Assembly (NCBI GenBank): GCA_002368575.1
Contig: DFEA01000025.1
Span: 1-30,005, forward strand
Reading direction: 5' to 3'
DNA from: Lachnospiraceae bacterium UBA3814
GTDB lineage: Bacteria; Bacillota; Clostridia; Lachnospirales; Lachnospiraceae
DNA length: 30,005 nt
Shown: piece by piece, positions 13,685-20,228 of the stretch
How positions within the stretch are numbered: position 1 is the stretch's first letter
Layout of the letters: every line of letters begins with the position of its first letter
Translations under genes and position numbers: made by a program
The notes under the pieces: model-generated
Seen by the model: the letters and a program-made list of their open reading frames with translations, nothing else
Database searches by the model: none
Told to the model about the DNA's origin: nothing

Positions 13685-15034
13685 ATGAAAAGGAAAAATC
13701 TGGCGGCCGTTATAGCTGCCGCGTTATTTATGACGGCAGCCTTCGGGCGGGTTACTGTACAGGCGGCAGAAAAGTCTGCTGTAATGCCTCAGGAAGGGGT
13801 CACACAGGAGGTCCATGAAACCGAAGCTTTAAATGAGGCGTCCTCCCTTCCGCAGGGGGTGACGAAGGAGATCCATGAGACTGCGTCTGCTTCAGCTTCT
13901 TCTGTGGAGAGCTCATTAATGGATATGGGCTCCCGGGAAGCCTTGAAGGACAGCTCCGTTTCGCCGGAAAACACCGTGGAGACGGGAAAGAACGGGGGAA
14001 TTGCACAGGAGGCACCTGAGGCTTCCTCCGCAAACAGTGAGAAGGAGGGTACGGAAGGGGTCATACAGGAGGTAATAAAGACCACCGCCGTAAATAATGA
14101 GAACAGTCTTCCGGAGGGTGTCACTCAGGAGGTTTATGAGACGGTTCCGACAGAGGAGGAAAAGGGACTGCCTGAAGGGATAACTCAGGAGGTTTACGAG
14201 ACCACTCCGGTGGTTCAGCAAAAGGAGCTTCCCGAGGGGGTAATCCAGGAGGTATATGAGACCACTCAGGTGACGGAGCAGGAGGGGTTATCCCAGTCTG
14301 CGCAGGCTCTTGGACGGTCCTCGATGCCTGATATGGAGGAGCTTGATATACACGCCGAGGATGTGGTTTCGATGGTCATGCCCGTCATCCCGGAGGGTAC
14401 CTACGATTTTACTCTGGATCCCCAGAATCTGCTGAGCCGTTACAGTATCTATAAGGAGGATTATGAGGAGGCAAGCATCTACTTTACGAATTCTTCGGGT
14501 GAGAAGCTGCATACCGGCACCTCGGATCCCGCAATGGCAGTGAATAAGAGCTCTGTTCCGGTGCTCTTATATGTTGAGCTTGAGATCAGAAATGAGGAGG
14601 GCTGGCCGGTAACATATACAGATATGGATTCCGTGGGAGAGAACGGTGAAAAGAATATTGCCTTTTCCCTGATACCGGTGAGCGTGAGTGAGACGGGCGA
14701 GAAGATCCTGCACAGCGAAAGCCGTATCAGCACGGATGAAAGTGGCAGGGCTGAAATGGTGCTGCTTCTGCCGGGCTCAGAGGACAATTTTGACCAGATC
14801 GGCGATATGTATGTGGCAAAGGAGGACGCAAAATGGTCTTCAATGGGCTTTGCGGTGTCCGGCGCCTGCAATACGGACGGAGACTGGCGTGAGATCAACG
14901 AGCGCTCCGATAAGGGAGAAACGATGAAGCTTCATATCACCTACAGGATGGACGCCCTGAGTGAGGAGCAGGCTGCACAGCTTGAGGGTGGGGTAACGCC
15001 TGATCCGGAAACCGGTGTTGTAGTATTTGAGTAA
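13685..15034 (+). CDS. Secreted repeat protein with TQEVYET repeats
   Basis: 449-aa exported protein of unknown function. A signal peptide is clear (MKRKNLAAVIAAALFMTAAF, probable cleavage after VQA near residue 28). Residues 36-200 contain six copies of a motif of the form LPEGVTQEVYET within a Glu/Ser/Thr-rich, probably extended stalk. The C-terminal half (about 235-449) looks globular and beta-rich (GTYDFTLDPQNLLSRY, NKSSVPVLLYVELEI) and resembles beta domains of Gram-positive surface proteins. No LPXTG motif or C-terminal membrane helix is present, so it is either released or held by another protein; the anchored 13113 product is a candidate partner. Start: ATG 13685 with AGGAGG (13672-13677) 7 nt upstream. 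Functional assignment is not possible from sequence alone. Confidence 0.75.
   Translation: MKRKNLAAVIAAALFMTAAFGRVTVQAAEKSAVMPQEGVTQEVHETEALNEASSLPQGVTKEIHETASASASSVESSLMDMGSREALKDSSVSPENTVETGKNGGIAQEAPEASSANSEKEGTEGVIQEVIKTTAVNNENSLPEGVTQEVYETVPTEEEKGLPEGITQEVYETTPVVQQKELPEGVIQEVYETTQVTEQEGLSQSAQALGRSSMPDMEELDIHAEDVVSMVMPVIPEGTYDFTLDPQNLLSRYSIYKEDYEEASIYFTNSSGEKLHTGTSDPAMAVNKSSVPVLLYVELEIRNEEGWPVTYTDMDSVGENGEKNIAFSLIPVSVSETGEKILHSESRISTDESGRAEMVLLLPGSEDNFDQIGDMYVAKEDAKWSSMGFAVSGACNTDGDWREINERSDKGETMKLHITYRMDALSEEQAAQLEGGVTPDPETGVVVFE
13793..14263 (+). repeat. Six-copy tandem repeat with 60-bp period inside the secreted protein gene
   Basis: Motif copies (E/Q-G-V/I-T/I-Q/K-E-V/I-...) begin at 13793, 13853, 14054, 14114, 14174 and 14234. 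Adjacent copies are exactly 60 bp apart, except between the second and third (201 bp). The last four are the most similar. The protein unit is 20 residues with core EGVTQEVYET. Confidence 0.85.
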
Positions 15035-15041
15035 CAGACCT

Positions 15042-15758
15042 ATGAACATTGTACTGATCCTGTCGGGAGGCGTCGGCAGCAGGATAAGCTCCGACGTTCC
15101 AAAACAGTATATTTCCGTAAACGGAAGGATGATGATCACAAGATGCATAGAGGCCGTGCTTTCATGCAGGGAGGTCGATGCCCTTCTTATAGCCGCAGAG
15201 CCCTCATGGCAGTCTGCGATCGAAAATGAGGCCGCCCGGTACGCAGGGAGGGATTTTTCGGAAAGGTTTAAGGGCTTTTCCGAGCCCGGAAGCACCAGGC
15301 AGCTTTCCATTTATAACGGACTTAAGAGGATATGCGCTCTTTCGGCTACCGACGACACGGTTATCCTTCACGATGCGGCAAGGCCTTTGGTTACCGCGCG
15401 CACCCTGAGTGAATGTATCGCGGCCTGCAAGGAGCATGACGGGGCAATGCCCGCCCTTCCCATGAAGGATACGGTCTATATTTCCGACGACGGAAAAGGT
15501 ATATCCGCCCTTCTTGACCGGAAAAAGGTTATTGCCGGCCAGGCTCCGGAGGCCTTCAGGCTCGGAAGGTATCTGGCCGCAAACGAGGCTCTCATGCCTG
15601 ACAGGATCCTTTCAATAAACGGCGCCTCGGAGCCGGCGGTGCTTGCCGGGATGGATATCGCGGTCATTCCCGGGGATGAGGGGAATTACAAGATCACCAC
15701 GGATAAGGACCTTGACAGATATATGAGGCATCTGCGGGAAGCTGAAAATATTCATTAG
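15042..15758 (+). CDS. IspD/TarI-type cytidylyltransferase
   Basis: CTP-dependent cytidylyltransferase of the IspD/TarI family, 238 aa. It has the nucleotide-binding signature LSGGVGSR followed by VPKQY (residues 7-23), GSTRQLSIYNGL, HDAARPLV (110-117) and a C-terminal TTDKDLDRY. IspD makes CDP-methylerythritol for isoprenoids; TarI makes CDP-ribitol for wall polymers. The usual QTPQ segment is changed to QAPEAF here, and the next gene is a polyol-phosphate-type dehydrogenase, so a CDP-polyol or other glycan precursor is more likely than isoprenoid synthesis. ATG 15042 is preferred to an upstream TTG (15027), which overlaps the preceding stop, because it gives the family's usual MNIVLILSGG start. 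The stop codon lies at the base of a hairpin (15758-15790). Confidence 0.82.
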   Translation: MNIVLILSGGVGSRISSDVPKQYISVNGRMMITRCIEAVLSCREVDALLIAAEPSWQSAIENEAARYAGRDFSERFKGFSEPGSTRQLSIYNGLKRICALSATDDTVILHDAARPLVTARTLSECIAACKEHDGAMPALPMKDTVYISDDGKGISALLDRKKVIAGQAPEAFRLGRYLAANEALMPDRILSINGASEPAVLAGMDIAVIPGDEGNYKITTDKDLDRYMRHLREAENIH

Positions 15759-15790
15759 TAACTGTTTTGCACCTTGTGCCGAACAGTTAC
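15758..15790 (+). terminator. Hairpin with AACTGTT/AACAGTT arms at the cytidylyltransferase 3' end
   Basis: GTAACTGTT (15758-15766) pairs perfectly with AACAGTTAC (15782-15790); an inner GCAC/GTGC stem closes on a CTT loop, with a 2x2 mismatch between them. There is no T run, so it may stabilise the mRNA end rather than terminate. A related hairpin is at 18368-18393. Confidence 0.5.
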
Positions 15791-15822
15791 ATTCATTCAA
15801 TATAAGAGATCAGGGAGATGAA

Positions 15823-16962
15823 GTGAAGGCCTGGGTACTTGAAAAAGCCGGAGAGATACATTTTAAGGAGACCGATATTAAAAAGCCCTCCTTCGGGGAG
15901 GTGCTTATCAGGGTGAAACGCTGCGGTATCTGCGGTTCTGATATCCCGCGGATCTTTAAGGACGGAGCGCATGTGATGCCGCTTATCCCCGGGCATGAGT
16001 TTTCGGGAGAGGTAGTTTGTGTTGGCGGGGGCGTACCGGAGCAGTGGCTTAATAAAAGGGTGGGGATATCTCCTCTGATACCCTGCAGGAAATGCGGTCC
16101 ATGTTTAAGCGGAAGGTATGAGCTCTGCAGAAGCTATGATTACCTCGGCTCAAGAAGGGACGGGGGTTATGCGGAGTATGCCCTGGTGCCTGCCGATAAT
16201 CTTATACTGCTTCCCGAGAACGTAAGCTATGAACAGGCCGCAATGCTTGAGCCCATGGCCGTGGCCGCCCATGCAGTGCGAAGGCTCCTTTGCTCCTTCC
16301 CGGAAGCACCCGGGAGCTGTACGGATAAACGCGCGGCGGTATTCGGCCAGGGTACCATCGGGCTCATGATCCTTATGCTTCTGCTCAGGGAGGGGATCAG
16401 GGATGTCTGCGTTTTCGGCAATCACGATATCCAGAAGCAAAAGGCGGTGGAGCTTGGTCTTTCGGAGGATGCCTTCTGTGATATAAGAAGTGAGGACATA
16501 AACAGCCGGGCTCTTGAGAGAACGGGAGGAGCCGGCTTTGACCTTTCCTTTGAGGCCGTTGGGAGCAGGGATAATCTTAAACGGGTGATCGGACTTTCGG
16601 CTCCTTCTTCTAGGGTATGCCTGATCGGAAATCCGGGCAGTGACATGGAGCTTGAAAGAAATGTATACTGGAAGCTTTTAAGGAATCAGTTAAGCGTCTG
16701 CGGAAGCTGGAATTCATCCTTTGTGCCGGGATGCGGATCAAAAGCCCTCAGTGGTAAAGGGATGGATGGCAACCGGTCCCATACGCCAGAGGAGCCCCTG
16801 GACGACTGGAGCTATGTAATGAGGCTTATGGAAGACGGAGGGCTTCATCCGGAAAAGCTTATCACCCATCGTTATGAACTTAAGGATGCTTACAGGGGCC
16901 TCGAGCTCATGAGAGACAAAAAGGAAGAATATATCAAGATCATGCTTACAGACAGAGAATAA
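15823..16962 (+). CDS. Zinc-dependent medium-chain dehydrogenase, GatD-like
   Basis: NAD(P)-dependent zinc alcohol dehydrogenase, 379 aa, closest by eye to galactitol-1-phosphate 5-dehydrogenase and related polyol-phosphate dehydrogenases (GICGSDIPRIFKDGAH, PGHEFSGEV, YDYLGSRRDGGYAEY). Catalytic zinc ligands are expected at C37, H58 and E59. The structural zinc cluster is C88, C91, C94 and C102. The Rossmann motif is GQGTIG (175-180). It is slightly longer than typical 345-aa members, with an insertion around residues 305-325. GTG start at 15823 with AGGGAG (15812-15817) 5 nt upstream. Placement after a cytidylyltransferase suggests it reduces a ketose phosphate to the alditol phosphate that is then CDP-activated. 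It is not the TarJ family, so the polyol may differ from ribitol. Substrate is inferred only. Confidence 0.85.
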   Translation: MKAWVLEKAGEIHFKETDIKKPSFGEVLIRVKRCGICGSDIPRIFKDGAHVMPLIPGHEFSGEVVCVGGGVPEQWLNKRVGISPLIPCRKCGPCLSGRYELCRSYDYLGSRRDGGYAEYALVPADNLILLPENVSYEQAAMLEPMAVAAHAVRRLLCSFPEAPGSCTDKRAAVFGQGTIGLMILMLLLREGIRDVCVFGNHDIQKQKAVELGLSEDAFCDIRSEDINSRALERTGGAGFDLSFEAVGSRDNLKRVIGLSAPSSRVCLIGNPGSDMELERNVYWKLLRNQLSVCGSWNSSFVPGCGSKALSGKGMDGNRSHTPEEPLDDWSYVMRLMEDGGLHPEKLITHRYELKDAYRGLELMRDKKEEYIKIMLTDRE

Positions 16963-16973
16963 CTGAGGCAGTG

Positions 16974-17087
16974 ATGACAGCGGATCTGATAAGGCAGTTC
17001 AGTATGCTTCAGCGTATAAAAAAGGATGAAGGTAATCATATAAATCCTGCACTCGAATATGAGATAAAAACCACTACGTATATATAG
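16974..17087 (+). CDS. Possible 37-residue small protein
   Basis: ATG 16974 is preceded by GAGG (16965-16968) at 5-nt spacing and opens a frame of 37 codons ending at TAG 17085-17087, filling most of the gap between the dehydrogenase and the next gene. The product starts MTADLIRQFSMLQRIKKDEG and is hydrophilic. I recognise no family; it may be chance. Confidence 0.28.
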   Translation: MTADLIRQFSMLQRIKKDEGNHINPALEYEIKTTTYI

Positions 17088-17097
17088 AGAAAGCATA

Positions 17098-18369
17098 ATG
17101 GAAAATATGAACAATATAACGGAAAACCCTTCTGAGAGTGACAGCAGGGAATATCGGACGGTGGCCTTCATCCCCGTCAGGGGCGGAAGTAAGTCGATAC
17201 CTCTTAAAAACATAAGGGAGACCGCGGGAAGACCGCTTGTTTACTGGACAGCAAAGGCGGCCTGTGACTGCAGATATATAGACAGGGTTTTCGTGGCTAC
17301 CGACAGTGACCGTATAAGGGAGACCGTGGAAGGACTTGGCCTTAAAAAGGTCACGGTCATCGGAAGGAGCAGGGAGAGCGCGACGGACAACGCGTCTACG
17401 GAGAGCGCTCTTCTTGAGTTTGCAGAGAGTCACGAATTTGAGAATGTCTTTCTCATACAGGCCACCTCGCCTCTTCTTACAGGGGAGGAGCTTGACCGGG
17501 GCTATGAGCTTTACAGCTCTGATAATACGGACAGCGTGCTTTCGGTCGTGAGGCAGAAGCGCTTTAACTGGGAGCCTCAGAAGGACGGGACCGTAAAGCC
17601 TTCCAATTATGATGTGTTCCACAGGCCCAGAAGGCAGGAATTTGAGGGCTATCTCGTAGAAAACGGGGCCTTCTACATCACATCGCGTGAAAAGCTTCTC
17701 AAATCGGGGAACCGCATTTCCGGAAGGATAAGAGCCTGTGAAATGAGCGAGGAGAGCTATTTTGAGATCGATGAGCCCTCCGACCTTGTAATGATAGAGG
17801 AGCTTCTGAAAAGGCGGGAGAAGACCGGCACATCAGGATCTGCCGGCGCTCTTTGCAATAAGCCCCGGCAGGGCGGGATAAAGGGTAAGCCCGTCCCCGA
17901 GATAAGGCTTTTCCTCACGGACTGCGACGGCTGCCTTACAGACGGAGGAATGTATTATTCCGAAAAGGGCGACGAGCTTAAGAGGTTTAATACCCTGGAC
18001 GGAATGGGCTTCAAGCTGCTTCGGGAAAGAGGGATACTGACCGGTATAGTTACGGCGGAGGATATGAGGCTCAACAGAAAGCGGGCCGAAAAGCTTAAGC
18101 TTGATGTGATCGTCAACGGGGTAACGGATAAGCTTGAGGCTGTAAGGCGGATCGCGGATAAGTACGGTGTCGCTCTTGAGAATACTGCCTATGTGGGTGA
18201 TGATATAAACGATATAGAGGCTATAGGAGCTGTGGGCTTCGGGGCCTGTCCTTCAAATGCCTGCGAGGGTGCAAAGGAGGCTGCGGGATATATAGCGGCA
18301 AAGTCCGGCGGAAACGGAGCGGTCAGAGAGATTATCGAGTATATTATCGCCGGATCGGAGCAGGTGTAA
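17098..18369 (+). CDS. neuA: CMP-ulosonic acid synthetase fused to KdsC-type HAD phosphatase
   Basis: Bifunctional enzyme of 423 aa. Residues 20-240 are a NeuA-type cytidylyltransferase: IPVRGGSKSIPLKN (25-38), ATDSD, QATSPL (121-126), YFEIDEPSD. It would join CMP to a nonulosonic acid such as sialic, legionaminic or pseudaminic acid. A 25-residue linker leads to a KdsC-like phosphatase (268-420) with complete HAD motifs: D275-C-D277, T319, K345 and GDDIND (367-372). Such phosphatases remove phosphate from Kdo-8-P, Neu5Ac-9-P or KDN-9-P. The fusion therefore could perform the last two steps to a CMP-sugar for surface or flagellar glycan. No synthase (NeuB type) is in the window. The next gene belongs to an unrelated transporter, after a hairpin. 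Confidence 0.87.
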   Translation: MENMNNITENPSESDSREYRTVAFIPVRGGSKSIPLKNIRETAGRPLVYWTAKAACDCRYIDRVFVATDSDRIRETVEGLGLKKVTVIGRSRESATDNASTESALLEFAESHEFENVFLIQATSPLLTGEELDRGYELYSSDNTDSVLSVVRQKRFNWEPQKDGTVKPSNYDVFHRPRRQEFEGYLVENGAFYITSREKLLKSGNRISGRIRACEMSEESYFEIDEPSDLVMIEELLKRREKTGTSGSAGALCNKPRQGGIKGKPVPEIRLFLTDCDGCLTDGGMYYSEKGDELKRFNTLDGMGFKLLRERGILTGIVTAEDMRLNRKRAEKLKLDVIVNGVTDKLEAVRRIADKYGVALENTAYVGDDINDIEAIGAVGFGACPSNACEGAKEAAGYIAAKSGGNGAVREIIEYIIAGSEQV

Positions 18370-18393
18370 CAGTTCACCCTCAGGTGAGCTGTT
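18368..18393 (+). terminator. Hairpin after the CMP-sugar synthetase gene
   Basis: AACAGTTCACC (18368-18378) pairs with GGTGAGCTGTT (18383-18393) around a CTCA loop, with one T-G wobble. It overlaps the stop codon region. There is no T run immediately after it, so termination strength is uncertain. Confidence 0.5.
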
Positions 18394-18425
18394 GCGGGCA
18401 GGTACAGTTTTAATGGAAGAATAAA

Positions 18426-19457
18426 GTGAAGAAGCTTTGGACATCCGGGGGGAGAAGATTGATAGCAGGATATGCTGTCCTTCTGTCATTCCTTTTTCTG
18501 CTCATAATATTGAATATCTGTATCGGAAGCGTGAGCATCCCGCTTAAGGAGGTGGCCGGTGCTCTGTTTGGGGGCTCTTCCGATTCCACGGTTTATCATA
18601 TCGTAAGGGACATAAGGATCCCGAGGCTTTCCGCCGCGGCGATACTTGGCGGAGCCCTTGCCGTATCAGGGCTTTTGCTGCAGACCTTTTTTCACAATCC
18701 CATCGCGGGTCCCTATGTGCTGGGCGTTTCGTCCGCCGCAAAGCTTTTTGTTGCCCTTACTCTTATTTTTTCATTAAGGTTCGGAATGATCACAGATTCC
18801 TGGGGGATGATACTTGCGGCCTTTCTCGGCTCCATGGTATCCATGCTGTTCATTCTCTTTGTAGCCTCCAGGGTAAGGAGCATGTCGATCCTTATAATCT
18901 GCGGGGTCATGATTGGCTATATCTGCTCGGCAGTCACGGATATCGCCGTGACCTTTGCGGACGACTCAAATATCGTTAATCTGCATTCCTGGTCCTTAGG
19001 GAGCTTTTCCGGGATAAGCAGGGAGAACGATCTGGTCGCCGCTATTGTAGTGGCTTTTTCCCTTGCTTTTGCCTTTTTGCTGTCAAAGCCCATGAACGCC
19101 TATCTGATCGGGGAGATCTATGCTTCAAATCTGGGAGTAAATATAAAGAGGTTCAGGGTCTTTCTCGTCCTGCTCTCAGGGCTTTTGTCCTCCTGCGTGA
19201 CTGCGTTCGCGGGCCCTGTTTCCTTCGTGGGGATAGCGGTGCCGCATCTTATGCGAAATGTGTTTAAGACTGAAAAGCCTGTTGTGATGATACCCGCCTG
19301 CTTTTTCGGAGGCGCGCTTTTCTGCCTTCTCAGCGATCTTATAGCCAGAAGCCTTTTTGCGCCGGCTGAGCTTAGCATAAGCACCGTCACCTCGGTCCTT
19401 GGGGCTCCTGTAGTCATATGGATACTGTTTTCGAGGGCAGCGGGGCGGGAGAGGTGA
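18426..19457 (+). CDS. FecCD/BtuC-type ABC transporter permease
   Basis: Integral membrane permease of the FecCD family, 343 aa with about nine or ten hydrophobic helices, the usual size. Family signatures are present: RIPRLSAAAILGGALAVSG (about 63-81), then FFHNPIAGPYVLGVSSAA, and a late PVSFVGIAVPHLMR segment that contacts the ATPase. The family imports iron-siderophores, haem or cobalamin with a binding protein and an ATPase. GTG start at 18426 with GGAAG (18415-18419) 6 nt upstream. The ATPase gene begins 6 bp after its stop, so the two form an operon. No substrate-binding protein gene is nearby, so the substrate cannot be named. Confidence 0.9.
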   Translation: MKKLWTSGGRRLIAGYAVLLSFLFLLIILNICIGSVSIPLKEVAGALFGGSSDSTVYHIVRDIRIPRLSAAAILGGALAVSGLLLQTFFHNPIAGPYVLGVSSAAKLFVALTLIFSLRFGMITDSWGMILAAFLGSMVSMLFILFVASRVRSMSILIICGVMIGYICSAVTDIAVTFADDSNIVNLHSWSLGSFSGISRENDLVAAIVVAFSLAFAFLLSKPMNAYLIGEIYASNLGVNIKRFRVFLVLLSGLLSSCVTAFAGPVSFVGIAVPHLMRNVFKTEKPVVMIPACFFGGALFCLLSDLIARSLFAPAELSISTVTSVLGAPVVIWILFSRAAGRER

Positions 19458-19463
19458 AGTCTC

Positions 19464-20222
19464 ATGGATAAGGTCATCATCGAATTAGCCGGACTGAGCG
19501 TCGGCTACGGAGAAAATATAATAATAAGGGATATAGAGCTTAAGCTGAAAAAGGGCTCGGTGGTTTCGCTCATAGGTGCGAACGGGAGCGGAAAGTCGAC
19601 TCTTTTAAAGACCGTTTTCGGAGAGCTCAAGCCTTTAAAGGGGAATGTGCTGCTTGAAGGACGGCCACTTTCGGAGATAGATAAGAGTGAGCTGTCAAAG
19701 CGGATAGCCATTCTTATGACTGACCGTTTTAAATCCGGCTTTATGACCTGCCGGGAGATAGTTGAGCTTGGAAGGTATCCTTATACGGGCTTTCTGGGAA
19801 GGCTTTCCGGGGACGACGACCGTGCGGTGGAGGACGCTTTAGAAAAGCTCAGGATATCCGCTCTTTCGGACAGGCTTTTCAACAGGCTCAGTGATGGACA
19901 GAGGCAGCTTGTGATGCTTGCAAGGGCCATCTGTCAGGAGCCCGAGGTGCTTATCATGGATGAGCCCACCTCGTTTCTTGATATCAATTACAAGCTGGAG
20001 CTCATGAAGATAGTAAAGAAGCTCTCCGAGGGCGGCATCACGGTCATAATGTCGCTGCATGAGCTGGAGCTGGCAAAGGAAATATCAGATCTTGTTGTAT
20101 GCATAGAGGGCGGCAGAGTGGTCCATACGGGGGCGCCTTCGGAGATCTTTTCGGAAAGCACCATAGGAGAGATCTTTCATATAGACAGCTTTGGGATACT
20201 TAAGAAATATCTTTTTGGTTAA
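19464..20222 (+). CDS. FecE/BtuD-type ABC transporter ATPase
   Basis: ABC ATPase, 252 aa, energising the upstream FecCD permease. Walker A GANGSGKST (38-46), signature LSDGQRQL (142-149; LSDGQ in place of LSGGQ, as common in this family), Walker B VLIMDEPTS (162-170), and H-loop in MSLHE. The C-terminal GRVVHTGAPSEIFSE segment is also typical of FecE-like proteins. AGGTG precedes the ATG at a normal distance. Its stop codon lies only 6 bp from the stop of the convergent membrane-protein gene, with no obvious shared terminator. Confidence 0.92.
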   Translation: MDKVIIELAGLSVGYGENIIIRDIELKLKKGSVVSLIGANGSGKSTLLKTVFGELKPLKGNVLLEGRPLSEIDKSELSKRIAILMTDRFKSGFMTCREIVELGRYPYTGFLGRLSGDDDRAVEDALEKLRISALSDRLFNRLSDGQRQLVMLARAICQEPEVLIMDEPTSFLDINYKLELMKIVKKLSEGGITVIMSLHELELAKEISDLVVCIEGGRVVHTGAPSEIFSESTIGEIFHIDSFGILKKYLFG

Positions 20223-20228
20223 GGGGCA

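Noticed and set aside
15042..15758. Simple assignment as isoprenoid IspD
   Set aside because: The neighbours are polyol and CMP-sugar enzymes and the QTPQ segment is altered, so TarI-like activity is at least as likely.
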